Source: Natrialba sp. SSL1
GTDB lineage: Archaea > Halobacteriota > Halobacteria > Halobacteriales > Natrialbaceae
NCBI RefSeq assembly: GCF_001861355.1
Contig: NZ_MASN01000056.1
Span: forward strand, 1-52,341
Length of the DNA stretch: 52,341 nt
Reading direction: 5' to 3'
The notes beneath the pieces are model-generated. The model did no database searches. It worked only from the letters and a program-made list of their open reading frames with translations, and was not told where the DNA came from. Positions 33,149 through 43,010 of the stretch are shown here, piece by piece (position 1 is the first letter of the stretch; each line of letters begins with the position of its first letter). The translations under genes and the position numbers were made by a program.

Positions 33149-34165
33149 TCAACCACTGTGTGACTGTATGGCGCCGACATCCGAACTCGGCGGCTCAACC
33201 GAACTGACGATCTCTTCGATGATGTCCTCTGGCTGAACGTTGCTCAGATCAGCATCGGTACTCAAGACAAGTCGGTGAGTGAGAATTGAGTCGGCGAGCG
33301 TTTTCACGTCATCGGGGATCACATACTCACGACCATGGATTGCTGCGCGGGCTTTGGCACCTTCGAGGAACGCAAGCGCTGCGCGTGGTGAGCCGCCATG
33401 TGTGACATCGGAGTGGGTTCGGGATGCAGAAACCAGATCTAGCACATACTCCTTGACCGGGGCAGCGATATGGACATCAGCAACGATCTCGCGTGCCTCG
33501 AGTAGTTGTGCCGGCTCAACGACTTGCTCGACCGTTTCTGGACCCAAATCTGGATTATCATCAAAGCGGTCAAGCAGTTCACGTTCATCCGCCCGCTCTG
33601 GAATGTCAATGTGCAGTTTGAACCGGAACCGGTCTCGTTGTGCTTCCGGGAGTTCGAACACACCCTCCATCTCGAGTGGGTTCTGTGTTGCGATAACCAT
33701 AAACGGCGTTGGGAGATCCAAAGTATCGCCCTCGATTGTCACCTTCCGTTCTTGCATCGCCTCGAGAAGGGCACTCTGTGTCTTCGGTGTTGCACGATTA
33801 ATCTCGTCAGCAACGACCAGATTTGAGAAGACCGGCCCACGCTGGAGTTCGAATTCGCCAGCGTTCTCACGGTAGATGTGTGTCCCCGTGATGTCTGCCG
33901 GCAGGATGTCGGGTGTCATCTGGATACGGTTGTACTCAAGCCCCGTTGCACGCGCAAAGAGATTTGCAAGCGTCGTTTTGGCGACCCCGGGGACGCCTTC
34001 GAGAAGGACGTGGCCACGTGTTAGCAACGCGATCGTGAGCTGTTCGACTGCTGCATCGTTGCCGATTAGAACCTGATCTACCGCTGACCGAATATTCTCA
34101 TAGAGGGCTTCTGGCAGCAGCTGGGCTGAATCGCCGTCGCCATCGTTCAACTGGTCGGCGCTCAT
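33149..34165 (-). CDS. MoxR-family AAA+ ATPase
   Basis: A 338-aa protein. Walker A is GVPGVAKTTL, Walker B LVVADEINRA, sensor 1 FMVIATQNPLE, and the arginine-finger region is PEAQRDRFRF. A C-terminal lid contains HGGSPRAALAFLEGAKARAA, typical of MoxR. It acts as a chaperone-like ATPase with vWA/DUF58 partners. The start overlaps the stop of the DUF4350 gene (ATGA), so the two are co-translated. Confidence 0.95.
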   Translation of the reverse strand: MSADQLNDGDGDSAQLLPEALYENIRSAVDQVLIGNDAAVEQLTIALLTRGHVLLEGVPGVAKTTLANLFARATGLEYNRIQMTPDILPADITGTHIYRENAGEFELQRGPVFSNLVVADEINRATPKTQSALLEAMQERKVTIEGDTLDLPTPFMVIATQNPLEMEGVFELPEAQRDRFRFKLHIDIPERADERELLDRFDDNPDLGPETVEQVVEPAQLLEAREIVADVHIAAPVKEYVLDLVSASRTHSDVTHGGSPRAALAFLEGAKARAAIHGREYVIPDDVKTLADSILTHRLVLSTDADLSNVQPEDIIEEIVSSVEPPSSDVGAIQSHSG

Positions 34166-35310
34166 TTGTTGTCCCCCTGTTCCGATCCAGTATGGTTAAG
34201 CGCTGTTATAATTCGCGAGATGCGTTCTTCATCCCAGTCGGGATGTCGCTCACGAAGTATCGCTGCACGCTGCTCATCATCGAGTGTCGGTACTCGAGTA
34301 TCGACGACAGTACTATTCGAAGACATAGCCCGAGATGTACCTGGCCTCACCCGCGAGGAGGCGGTGATAACGACAGAGCGGAGCCGATCACGAGAGTGGG
34401 TTCCCACTGCAATAAGTCCAATTCCTATTGCTCCCACAAGCACCTGTAATAGCGGCGTTTCTCGCAGCGTCAACGCTGCCCCAGCAAGTGGTGGCAGATT
34501 ATCTGCGTGGGAGAGATCGATCAGGACCTGGTCTGCGTCTGTATAAATAGCTTGGAGAAACGCTGCGTTGTCTGGTTCGTCGATCATCGCATTGATCGCA
34601 ATACTGGGGTCCCCGACAGTGATCACTTGCCCCGATCCAACAGTTTCGACTGTTGCTACAGGATACGCACCGGGCTCTTCATCATCGTTGAGTTCACCAT
34701 CTCGGTTGAGATCACGGTATGCAGTATCGCTTGTTTCAACCAAGACAGTGCCCGTCTGTGATTCAACCGACGCAGCGTAGTTGAGCGTTAGTTGTTCAAC
34801 ATCCGAAGTGTATGTGTGGTTCGCGACGCCGGTCGCAATCGGCATCGACGGGCCTCGATAATTGCTCCGATGGTCACGAAGCAATTCGCCATCAACGCGG
34901 GTCTCTGCACCGACGTCCGCAAGCAACTGGTTGCCGTTTGTTCCAAAGTTCTCGAGGACGACCAGCGTTCCCCCATCAGCAACAAACTGTGCAACACGCA
35001 CAGCATCGTCTCCAGTGTAGGGGTCATCCGGCGCAACGACAACTGCCACCGTTTCATTTGGCTGGTGGTCTGTATACCGCGTTGTCTCTCGAACGAGGTC
35101 ACTCTCGACACCTGGCTCGTCGTTGACCTGCGTATGCAACTCAGACATGCCGTTCCAGGATGGATTGAACGGGCCGAATGCCACTGTCGAGGTCGTTGCG
35201 GCGATGAGCAACCCGCTACAAACAACGACAAGGAGGCTTGCCAGTAGAACTCGAGGCCAATCAATCCCAGTTCGTGAATTCCGGTCACGGAACCACTCGA
35301 GTGGATTCAT
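34162..35310 (-). CDS. DUF4350-domain membrane protein
   Basis: A 382-aa protein. An N-terminal signal-anchor (VLLASLLVVVCSGLLIAA) precedes an outer domain with VAVVVAPDDPYTGDDAVRVA and FVADGGTLVVLENFGTNGN, the glutamine-amidotransferase-like DUF4350 fold. One transmembrane helix near 285 (LLQVLVGAIGIGLIAVGT) precedes a basic cytoplasmic tail. It lies in the DUF4350-MoxR operon opposite the DUF58 operon, a common haloarchaeal pairing. Confidence 0.88.
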   Translation of the reverse strand: MNPLEWFRDRNSRTGIDWPRVLLASLLVVVCSGLLIAATTSTVAFGPFNPSWNGMSELHTQVNDEPGVESDLVRETTRYTDHQPNETVAVVVAPDDPYTGDDAVRVAQFVADGGTLVVLENFGTNGNQLLADVGAETRVDGELLRDHRSNYRGPSMPIATGVANHTYTSDVEQLTLNYAASVESQTGTVLVETSDTAYRDLNRDGELNDDEEPGAYPVATVETVGSGQVITVGDPSIAINAMIDEPDNAAFLQAIYTDADQVLIDLSHADNLPPLAGAALTLRETPLLQVLVGAIGIGLIAVGTHSRDRLRSVVITASSRVRPGTSRAMSSNSTVVDTRVPTLDDEQRAAILRERHPDWDEERISRIITALNHTGSEQGDNK

Positions 35311-35347
35311 CGACTCACCTCAGAGACGGCACTACAGTGTCTCAAGA

Positions 35348-35629
35348 CTACCATGGAAGCACCTCGGGTGGAAGAATCTCGAGGATCCGCCGGATAACGA
35401 TTACACCAAAGCCAACAAGCCCAACGAGAATCACCCACCGAAGTCGGCGTCGCCAGTCCGGAGTGACAGCAAAGGGAGCCGTCAGTTCGGTGACTATTAA
35501 CAGGCCGATCAACGAGAGAACGAAAAACAACTCATAGGAGAATGATCCCAAGAGCGTAAGCGAGAGAACCACCGCGAGCATCCACGCTACTTGCCCGCGA
35601 ATAAACTGCATTCGTCGGTGAGTCGCCAT
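35348..35629 (-). CDS. Small membrane protein upstream of DUF4350
   Basis: A 93-aa protein with three hydrophobic helices (WMLAVVLSLTLLGSF, LFFVLSLIGLLIVTELTAPF, WVILVGLVGFGVIVIRRIL) and basic loops. It is probably the first gene of the DUF4350-MoxR operon, with 37 bp to the next start. No named family. Confidence 0.7.
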   Translation of the reverse strand: MATHRRMQFIRGQVAWMLAVVLSLTLLGSFSYELFFVLSLIGLLIVTELTAPFAVTPDWRRRLRWVILVGLVGFGVIVIRRILEILPPEVLPW

Positions 35630-35739
35630 CTAGTCAAGTAGGATCACTCAGCCATCGTAAATGCTCGGGGTTTCTTCCCGCCCCAAAAAATACCAATCAG
35701 AGCGATAGTTTCATTTGTGAGTACACGACTGTTCCGAAT

Positions 35740-36513
35740 ATGTCGCCCGCTGCCACTTCTGTCTCTCGCCCTACTGAGGGCGATCGGTCACCGGTTGTCC
35801 ACGCAACTGATGTGACTAAAGTATACACACGCGGGTCGGAACCCGGTCGCGTTGGCAAACTGCTGGGTCGACCAGAACCCCCGTCGGTAACTGCCCTCGA
35901 TGAGGTGTCAGTCGCTATCGAAGCCGGCGAGATCGTTGGCCTCGCTGGCCCAAGTGGCAGTGGTAAATCCACACTCTTACATCTGCTTGCCGGGCTTGAA
36001 ACCCCGACAACTGGAACCGTTCAGTTCCAAGACCAGGATCTCGCAACACTCTCCCGGCGGGAACGGATTCGACTCCGACTCGAGCACGTTGGCATTATCT
36101 TTCAACACTTCCATCTCGTCGACTCACTCTCTGCGCGTGCAAACGTTTCACTCCCGTTAGTCGAACTCGGGGTGGGTGCACGAAAGCGCCGTGAACGGGC
36201 TGAGACACTCCTTACCCGTGTTGGTCTTGAAGACCGAATCAGTCATCGGCCAGGTGAACTCAGCGGTGGTGAACAACAGCGTGTCGCCATTGCACGGGCA
36301 CTCGCAACAGATCCAACACTGATCATTGCTGATGAACCAACTGGCGAACTCGACACCGACACGGGTCAGCGCGTTCTCGAGGAGTTCAAGCGGATTGCAA
36401 CCGATCGTGCAGTCGTTCTTGCATCTCATGACCAGCCCACCCTCGAGATTACTGACCGGATCATCCAGCTTCGAGATGGAACTCGAGTGGGGGCCGAACA
36501 GGCAGACATATGA
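35740..36513 (+). CDS. ABC transporter ATP-binding protein (LolD/MacB type)
   Basis: A 257-aa protein with Walker [11 protein letters not shown]-loop [11 protein letters not shown], signature LSGGEQQR, Walker [13 protein letters not shown] and H-loop ASHD. The phrase [19 protein letters not shown] is typical of the LolD/MacB/FtsE group, which power lipoprotein release or export with FtsX-type permeases rather than small-solute import. Two FtsX-type permeases follow in overlapping frames. Confidence 0.93.
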   Translation: MSPAATSVSRPTEGDRSPVVHATDVTKVYTRGSEPGRVGKLLGRPEPPSVTALDEVSVAIEAGEIVGLAGPSGSGKSTLLHLLAGLETPTTGTVQFQDQDLATLSRRERIRLRLEHVGIIFQHFHLVDSLSARANVSLPLVELGVGARKRRERAETLLTRVGLEDRISHRPGELSGGEQQRVAIARALATDPTLIIADEPTGELDTDTGQRVLEEFKRIATDRAVVLASHDQPTLEITDRIIQLRDGTRVGAEQADI

Positions 36514-37721
36514 GTGCTCGGACGCGTCTCACCCGCTGGATCGGTTTGATTCGTGTCGGCGTTCGTCGGACGATCTCACGGACCGTTGGGACCGATCAGC
36601 GACGCATGCAGTTGAGTATTCTCGGTGTTGCTGCGATTATCGCATTACTCGTTATCGTCACTGGACTCGGGCTTGGACTCGCAACTGGAACGACAATCTA
36701 TGATGACGATATCGATTACTGGGTCGTACCCGAAGATAGCGGTAGTAGTTCACCGCTCCTTGCGACGGACAACCCACGCTTTGGGTCGGTCCATGATTCG
36801 ACCGAGCAATTCAGAACGGACGAAGTCACGTTTGCAACGCCTGTTCTCTCACAGGTACTCCAACTGGAGGCCGATGGAGAAACTGAATTCATCCTCGTCA
36901 TCGGTGTCATTAACGAACCTGGGTTAGACTCTGTCACCGGCGTTACAACCGATGGGCTCTCCGATGGTGATCCGTACTATGCCGATGACTCATATGATGG
37001 AACTTGGACTGGTGATGTCGTGCTCTCTGAGAGTGCGTCTACTCTGCTTGACGCTGAGTCGGGGACACAGCTAACGATTGCGGGCAACGAATCCTTCACT
37101 GTCACTGGTGTCGACGACGGTTCTGATACAGTGGGTAATGTTCCAGCCGCAGTCGTACAGTTAAGCGAACTACAGACGCTGACAGGTGCTGCCGAGCATG
37201 ACCAGGCCGATCAGTTCATCGTGGGGACGAACTCACCAGCAGTCGAAACAACACTCGAGAGTGTATATCCCCAATCAGAAGTCCTCACGCGAGGAGAATT
37301 AACGACCAGCGAAGCAATGGACTCAGAACTCCCGCTAGCACTTGCGTTGACTGCGTTTATCATCGCTATCTCGGTCGGCACTCTGTTTGTGTTGACGACG
37401 AACGGCCTCGAGGTGGTTGCCGACCAACGTCAACTGGCGACGCTTGCTGCGATCGGTATCTCGACTCGAAGTCAGCTGACACTTGTCGGGATCCAGACGA
37501 TCGTTGTCACAGGGATTGGTGGATTCCTCGGTGCAGTTGCGGGGATGGGTGGGATCTGGGCAGTCAATACTGCTGCCCTGGAACTACTCACGACTGAACC
37601 AATCGCCCTCTCAGAATCGTGGTTTCTCCTCTATGGAGGAGGTGTGGGACTGCTCATTGGTGTCCTTTCGCTTCCGTACCTGTTGGTACTGACGCGGCGC
37701 GTTTCCGGAGGTGTCCCCTAA
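36510..37721 (+). CDS. FtsX/MacB-type ABC permease 1
   Basis: A 403-aa protein. The N-terminal helix (LSILGVAAIIALLVIVTGLGLGL) precedes an outer MacB-like domain of about 200 residues. Three C-terminal helices follow, LALALTAFIIAISVGTLFVL, TLVGIQTIVVTGIGGFLGAVA and WFLLYGGGVGLLIGVLSLPYLLVL, with DQRQLATLAAIGIS as the FtsX coupling loop. It overlaps the ATPase gene by 4 bp and the next permease by 1 bp. Confidence 0.9.
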   Translation: MSARTRLTRWIGLIRVGVRRTISRTVGTDQRRMQLSILGVAAIIALLVIVTGLGLGLATGTTIYDDDIDYWVVPEDSGSSSPLLATDNPRFGSVHDSTEQFRTDEVTFATPVLSQVLQLEADGETEFILVIGVINEPGLDSVTGVTTDGLSDGDPYYADDSYDGTWTGDVVLSESASTLLDAESGTQLTIAGNESFTVTGVDDGSDTVGNVPAAVVQLSELQTLTGAAEHDQADQFIVGTNSPAVETTLESVYPQSEVLTRGELTTSEAMDSELPLALALTAFIIAISVGTLFVLTTNGLEVVADQRQLATLAAIGISTRSQLTLVGIQTIVVTGIGGFLGAVAGMGGIWAVNTAALELLTTEPIALSESWFLLYGGGVGLLIGVLSLPYLLVLTRRVSGGVP

Positions 37722-38983
37722 TGGCGGGGCGAGGGACACAGTGGTGGGGGACGGTCCGTCGATGGGCCGCTCGGGTGCGTGCTGCGACTGCCATTACGAC
37801 TGCCCAGCTCCGTCATCATCGCCTTCGGCTCGGATTAGCCATTATTGGTGTCGCGCTCGCTGTTTTGTCGATGACACTGCTTGCCGGCGCTGGAATGGGT
37901 GTTATCGATACCGGACACCAACAGTTCGAGTCCGCAGACCGGGATCTCTGGGTGACTGCTGGTGAGACCCGACTGACGACTGCTGGTGGTGGTGGCTTCG
38001 AAAACTCCCTCTATGATTCCCGGACCGTTGCCAGCGAGATGGAATCTCACGAGGATGTTCAGCATGCAATCCCAATGGCCTTCCAAACCATCTACGTTGG
38101 GACTGATCCGACAGCGGACTTTGAGACGTTCGTCGGTGCTGGTGTCTCTGGGGGTGGACCATCTGTCCAAGTAACCGAGGGAGAGCGATTCAGCGGAGAT
38201 ACATACTACGCTAACGGAAGCTATGACGGAGAACGGACAAACGAGATTCTGCTTGATGAGGAAACAGCAGCAACACTCGATGTCGACACTGGGGATACAC
38301 TATACGTCGGCGGAACTCTCTCTGCTGCCCGCGATACTGAAGTGACCGTCGTCGGATTCTCACCTACATTTGAGCGGATGCTTGGAACATCGACGGTTGT
38401 GATGCCGTTGAGTGAACTCCACGAAGCAACCGGTGAGACCCGGACGGAGCCAGCGACGTTCATCACGATCACGCTAGCTGACGGCGCCGACGCAGAAACA
38501 GTCCAAGCTGATCTCGAATCGTCCCACCCTGAGTATCAGATCCAGACAAATCAGGAGCAACTCGAGAGCGTCCTCCAAGAACAAGCCCTAGTGCTTGCTG
38601 CGGGTGCTGCGCTTGTTGTCCTCGCAATTGGTGCAGGTGTCGCACTGACGTTTAACTTGCTCGCACTGGTTGTCTATCAGCAACGAGAGGCCTTTGCTGC
38701 GTTGACTGCTCAAGGAGTCTCATCCTCACTTCTCATTGGTTCTATCATCGGGCAAGGACTGGCAATCGGTTTCGCGGGTGGACTACTTGGTGTGGCTCTT
38801 ACCACACCAGCAGTTGAGCTGTTGAACCAGATTGCCACAGCAGTTGTTGGATTCGATGGCCTCGTCCAAACATCATCTGATATACTACTTGGTGGATTTG
38901 CCATCGCACTCGTTGTTGGAACGATCGCGGCTATCGTTGCAGGCTGGCGTCTGAGCAGAACAAAACCCCTCGAAATTTTATGA
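37721..38983 (+). CDS. FtsX/MacB-type ABC permease 2
   Basis: A 420-aa product. I chose the ATG at 37721 because it overlaps the previous stop (TAATG) and starts a normal permease N-terminus, MAGRGTQWWGTVRRW, followed by LGLAIIGVALAVLSMTLLAG. The outer domain resembles that of permease 1. Three C-terminal helices have QQREAFAALTAQGVS as the coupling loop. With the first permease it forms a heterodimeric exporter, probably for surface lipoproteins or peptides. Confidence 0.9.
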   Translation: MAGRGTQWWGTVRRWAARVRAATAITTAQLRHHRLRLGLAIIGVALAVLSMTLLAGAGMGVIDTGHQQFESADRDLWVTAGETRLTTAGGGGFENSLYDSRTVASEMESHEDVQHAIPMAFQTIYVGTDPTADFETFVGAGVSGGGPSVQVTEGERFSGDTYYANGSYDGERTNEILLDEETAATLDVDTGDTLYVGGTLSAARDTEVTVVGFSPTFERMLGTSTVVMPLSELHEATGETRTEPATFITITLADGADAETVQADLESSHPEYQIQTNQEQLESVLQEQALVLAAGAALVVLAIGAGVALTFNLLALVVYQQREAFAALTAQGVSSSLLIGSIIGQGLAIGFAGGLLGVALTTPAVELLNQIATAVVGFDGLVQTSSDILLGGFAIALVVGTIAAIVAGWRLSRTKPLEIL

Positions 38984-39215
38984 AACAACAAACAGACTGT
39001 GAACCGCTCGGGTCCAAGTCCCAAGGCACTCGAACTGCCGGCCTAAATATGGTATTTTGACTGCCACAGTAAAATATCTAGTAACTTCAATAACAAGACG
39101 AATTTTCGGTCTGGTTGTCGATGGTGCAGAATATGTTCGGTCCCAGGATTAACAGACAAACCAATTGGCCAACAGAAATATTTGATACCCCTACCTGCTT
39201 GCGACTGAGACTAGT

Positions 39216-39515
39216 ATGAAACTTCGCCAGCCAACAGACTTTCTCATTCTAGCAGCACTCAAGGAAACTGGTCGTAATGTAGCTATGAACCTCTCAGATC
39301 ATACCGGCAAATCACGGGCAAATATCAACACGCGTCTTCCAATGCTTGCTGATTATGGACTTGTACAAAAAATAGGACCGGCTGAGCGATCTGGACTCTA
39401 CGAGATTACGACTCTTGGAGAGAAGGCGTTACTCCATCAAGAGCAGTACAACGATGTCGATGACTTTGAAGCGCTGCTTCTGACTGGACAATCGTCTAGC
39501 TCCTCAACACCTTAA
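39216..39515 (+). CDS. Small winged-helix regulator (phiH1 repressor-like)
   Basis: The 99-aa protein has a single winged helix, LILAALKETGRNVAMNLSDH and KSRANINTRLPMLADYGLVQ, with the wing GLYEITTLGEKALL. It resembles small haloarchaeal repressors of the phiH1 type. It lies between the exporter operon and the surface-protein genes and may regulate either. No paired toxin is seen. Confidence 0.8.
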   Translation: MKLRQPTDFLILAALKETGRNVAMNLSDHTGKSRANINTRLPMLADYGLVQKIGPAERSGLYEITTLGEKALLHQEQYNDVDDFEALLLTGQSSSSSTP

Positions 39516-39688
39516 TTGTCTACCAGTCTTAGTAGAGTGATTCAGTCTATCGGTGAGTTTGCAATACTTGCTTGCGAAAGAATATATTCAGCTACAATGA
39601 AGTTGTTGAGCTTGTCCCCCACCTATGTATAAAATTGGCATACTTTATTAGGGAAAAGACTTTATTTGTCCCTGATTGATTACGAAAC

Positions 39689-40822
39689 ATGAGACGGAAT
39701 TTCGGACTGATTGCCCTCCTCATTGCCGGTGTTTTCGCTGCTGCGATAATCGGTGTGACCGCCGTCGCTGCAACAGCAGACGCCGAGATGACTGCCGATC
39801 CAGCGATTGATACGCCGACTGAGACCGTAGATATTAGGGGAGACGACTATGAAGTCGACCAAATTGCTGTTGTAGAACAGGGAGAGACACTCGAGGTCGA
39901 TGTAAGTGACACAACAGAGTATGATTTACTCTTATACAACACAGACGCAAAGATAGAAGCTCAGAAGGATGAGGATAGCACACTGGAGTTCGAGATCGAT
40001 GAGTCAATCGAACCCGGTGGCTACATGCTCACTCTAGAAACAGACGAGGATCGAGAGGCAGTCATACCTGTTGTCGTACAAGGATACGATATCTCACTTG
40101 AGTATCCCGCTACAGTCGATGACACAGAGGACGTAACCTTCGACGCGACAGTTGAATCAGCTGGTATTGATGGCCATCCTGATGAGTTCGAACTCGTTAT
40201 CTGGAGTGGCGACACGGCAACAGAGCTGACGCTTGAGCACACAGATGGAACGAGCTACAGCGCGACCAAGTCGATGTCTGCACTTGGAACTGACACCTAC
40301 GAGGTCTACGGAGCTGTCATCGGTGATGACACAGTCGAAGGCTACGAAGTCCCCAACGCAGTTGTCGAAGGAAGTGTGCTAACGGTTACTGACTCAGCTG
40401 AGGATGAAGACGACGACACTGGTGATGATGACAGCAACGGGGATAGTGAGACAGATGACAATGACAAAGACGAAACAGATGACAACGAGGGGACGGACGA
40501 CGATGACACGGAAGTGAACGACGAGGAAAGCGACAAGGGTGACGACGAGGCGGATACCGACGAGAACGGTGATACCGACGGGAACGGCGACGACGTTGGT
40601 ACCGATGAGAACGGCGATGAGGAAACAAACAACGAATCAGAAACCGATGGCAGCGATGATGACGGCGATTCAAACGTGATCGACCCCAACGAAGCCCAAG
40701 AAACGGATGACACAGCCGGTTCCACCGACGGGAGTGACGATGGTCTTGGGATATCGACTGCGGTTCTCACTCTCCTCGCTGTCGCAGCAGTACTTGTCGC
40801 TGTAACTGCTCGAGACCACTGA
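39689..40822 (+). CDS. Membrane-anchored acidic surface protein
   Basis: A 377-aa protein. The signal peptide (GLIALLIAGVFAAAIIGVTAVAATADA) is followed by two beta-rich domains (about 40-230, resembling the BGTF surface fold). A spacer of almost 110 residues made of Asp, Glu, Thr, Gly and Asn follows, then a C-terminal helix (GISTAVLTLLAVAAVLVAVTARDH). The spacer would project the head from the S-layer. It lacks a clear PGF motif at the end, so it is probably retained by the helix. Confidence 0.75.
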   Translation: MRRNFGLIALLIAGVFAAAIIGVTAVAATADAEMTADPAIDTPTETVDIRGDDYEVDQIAVVEQGETLEVDVSDTTEYDLLLYNTDAKIEAQKDEDSTLEFEIDESIEPGGYMLTLETDEDREAVIPVVVQGYDISLEYPATVDDTEDVTFDATVESAGIDGHPDEFELVIWSGDTATELTLEHTDGTSYSATKSMSALGTDTYEVYGAVIGDDTVEGYEVPNAVVEGSVLTVTDSAEDEDDDTGDDDSNGDSETDDNDKDETDDNEGTDDDDTEVNDEESDKGDDEADTDENGDTDGNGDDVGTDENGDEETNNESETDGSDDDGDSNVIDPNEAQETDDTAGSTDGSDDGLGISTAVLTLLAVAAVLVAVTARDH

Positions 40823-40944
40823 GTATTGAATTTTCTGTTGTCCCTTTTGGCGCCAAAACGTTCACCCAGAAAAAGGCGGTCTAGTACGAGTTACGCACGC
40901 CTTCCCCGCAACTATTAAATCGCTAGGGTTTGATTAGCTGATAT

Positions 40945-42954
40945 ATGGGTAATTCAGAACGACTGGTAAAAGTGACTTTCTTGGTCACTATAATGCTCCT
41001 TTCTCCGTTTGCCGGAGTTGTAGGAGCCAGCGGGAGTGTAGGAACAGCGACCGAGGCAGAACTCAATAGCAGCCTTTCGGTGTGGGGGGAGGCACCGCTG
41101 GCACTTACTGCAGACACTGATGGCGCTGATGTCTCAATTAGTCTGCCAGATACCCTTTTTGTAGACACTGATGTCAGTGAGAACTATATCGAGCGGGATG
41201 CTGTTGGTATCTACAACACTGATGACGATGTGACCCTCCACTTTGGAGACCACAGAGACGTCGATGCCAGTCAGTATAACAACGAAAACGTTCAGATTCT
41301 ATCCGGGTATCTGACTGAAGACATTGACGATGGCGATGTTGATTTCAGTGACCTGCCAACGAGCATCGGACAGTTTGAATCTGAGTTTACACAAGATAAC
41401 CTTGACAACTTGAACGAAAACGTCACGTTTAGTAATGAGAGTGAGGTGGTCAGCGATGGTAAGTTTAGCCACGATGCTGATTTCGACGAAGGAGCAGGTG
41501 CATACACGTACATCGCTGCAACTGAAGGTACGTTCAGTGTAGACGAAAGTGAGGGTAAACTTGAAAGTGTAGATGGTACAATCCTCGGCGCAGAGCAAGT
41601 GCTTGCTCACGAGGAGCCATCTGAGGTAGATGTTGATTCCTCGGCTGAACTTGGTGATGCTATCACGTTCGATGTGACTGCGACAGAATTTGATTCGTCA
41701 CTTGACGGTAGCGTCAATCACGGGGTTATTCTGTACGACAAGGACAAATTCGAATCAAGTGATGGGACACTCTATGTGGATGGAGAACTCGACACAGACC
41801 TCTCTGCTTCGAATATCACTTTTGACACCGAGATTGGGTCTCTGAACGGCGTCCAGAACCTAGAGGACGATGTTTCGCTCTTCGGCAACGAGCTCAACAG
41901 CCAGGCACACTCTGGTGTTTTCACACTGGGGTCGATTTTCGGCTTTTTCATGGACGAAGCAGACATTAGTGAACGGCCATCAGTTGATGGCGGCAGCCTT
42001 CAGCTAGATGCTTCGTCAACAGCGATCGTGGGAGATACGACTGATGAAATCACGGTCGAAACCGACGATGATTGGGCCGAAACTGAATATCAGTGGGTTC
42101 ACGTCGCTACCGGTACCTCGAGCGATGAAATCCAAGTAAATGAGGGGACGATCGAACTTGAAGAAGATGATGATGACTCGTCAGGGACATCCCCATCACC
42201 TTCACCATCCGATCCGGATCCTGATGAACCCAAATTCGATGTAGACGTGGGACTTAGTGACGCAAAAATTGCGACCGGGGACTCAGTGGATGTAACTGCG
42301 AACATCTCGGAAGTCGACGGTGAGAGCAGTGGAACGTACACTGCCAAACTCATGATCGACGGGGAAGTTGTCGATGAGAAGGACGTCGATATCGGTGCAA
42401 ATAGTACTGAATCAGTTACATTCACCCACACGTTCGACAAGGCTGGTGAGTATGAGGTTGCAGTAAGCGATATCACAGTTGGAACGGTCACTGTTGCTGA
42501 TGACCACGATGATAAAGATGACAAAGACGAGAAGGATGACAAAGACGAGAAGGATGACAAAGATGACCCCAGTGAGCCTGATGAAGCTGCCTTCGAACTT
42601 TCCGGTGCATCACTGAGTGACACCGAAGTAGAAGTCGGAGATAGTGTCGAAGCTAGTGCCACCGTCGAAAACGTTGGTGGCGAGGCCGGTGACTTCACCG
42701 CAGAATTGATTGTCGATGGTACTGCCGTAGACGAACAGACAGTCAGCCTCAGTCCAGGTGAAGCAGAGACCATCACTTTCACCTACTCGTTCGACGAGAG
42801 TGGTGAGTTCAACCTCGAAATCAATGATGCTTCTGCCGGCACCGTTACTGTTGAGGACGACTCCAGTATGCTTCCAATCCCCGGCTTTGGAGTTCCTGCA
42901 GCAATTGCTGCCCTACTCGCAGCAGCGCTGATTGGAGTTCGATTCAAAAACTAA
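40945..42954 (+). CDS. Large surface protein with CARDB-like domains and PGF-CTERM
   Basis: A 669-aa protein. The signal peptide (VTFLVTIMLLSPFAGVVGASG) is followed by an acidic head of about 390 residues. A Ser/Pro linker leads to two CARDB-like repeats (VDVGLSDAKIATGDSVDVTA and FELSGASLSDTEVEVGDSVE), separated by a charged run of DDKDEKD repeats. The C-terminus PIPGFGVPAAIAALLAAALI ending RFKN is a PGF-CTERM signal, the substrate tag of archaeosortase ArtA, so it is probably lipid-anchored. It follows the other surface gene with 122 bp between. Confidence 0.85.
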   Translation: MGNSERLVKVTFLVTIMLLSPFAGVVGASGSVGTATEAELNSSLSVWGEAPLALTADTDGADVSISLPDTLFVDTDVSENYIERDAVGIYNTDDDVTLHFGDHRDVDASQYNNENVQILSGYLTEDIDDGDVDFSDLPTSIGQFESEFTQDNLDNLNENVTFSNESEVVSDGKFSHDADFDEGAGAYTYIAATEGTFSVDESEGKLESVDGTILGAEQVLAHEEPSEVDVDSSAELGDAITFDVTATEFDSSLDGSVNHGVILYDKDKFESSDGTLYVDGELDTDLSASNITFDTEIGSLNGVQNLEDDVSLFGNELNSQAHSGVFTLGSIFGFFMDEADISERPSVDGGSLQLDASSTAIVGDTTDEITVETDDDWAETEYQWVHVATGTSSDEIQVNEGTIELEEDDDDSSGTSPSPSPSDPDPDEPKFDVDVGLSDAKIATGDSVDVTANISEVDGESSGTYTAKLMIDGEVVDEKDVDIGANSTESVTFTHTFDKAGEYEVAVSDITVGTVTVADDHDDKDDKDEKDDKDEKDDKDDPSEPDEAAFELSGASLSDTEVEVGDSVEASATVENVGGEAGDFTAELIVDGTAVDEQTVSLSPGEAETITFTYSFDESGEFNLEINDASAGTVTVEDDSSMLPIPGFGVPAAIAALLAAALIGVRFKN

Positions 42955-42971
42955 ACGACTTCTGACTATTT

Positions 42972-43010
42972 TTACGGAGAGTCAAGGAGAAAGCCCCGTG
43001 CTTTACAGCA
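42972..43010 (+). repeat. Solo left end of the 1.4-kb-type TnpB element at a TTAC site
   Basis: TTAC (42972-42975) is followed by GGAGAGTCAAGGAGAAAGCC, matching the left end of the element at 1411 (TTAC then GGGGAATCAAGGAGAAAGCC). The hairpin beyond has lost its second arm and no tnpB follows. It independently supports TTAC as the insertion site of this family. Confidence 0.6.

Noticed and set aside
32848-33207. Plus-strand 119-aa frame before MoxR
   Set aside because: It overlaps the hairpin and the MoxR 3' end and has no acidic character; perhaps IS debris but not supportable.
40342-40770. Minus-strand Ser-rich frame opposite the acidic spacer
   Set aside because: Antisense of Asp/Glu codon repeats; artefact of low complexity.
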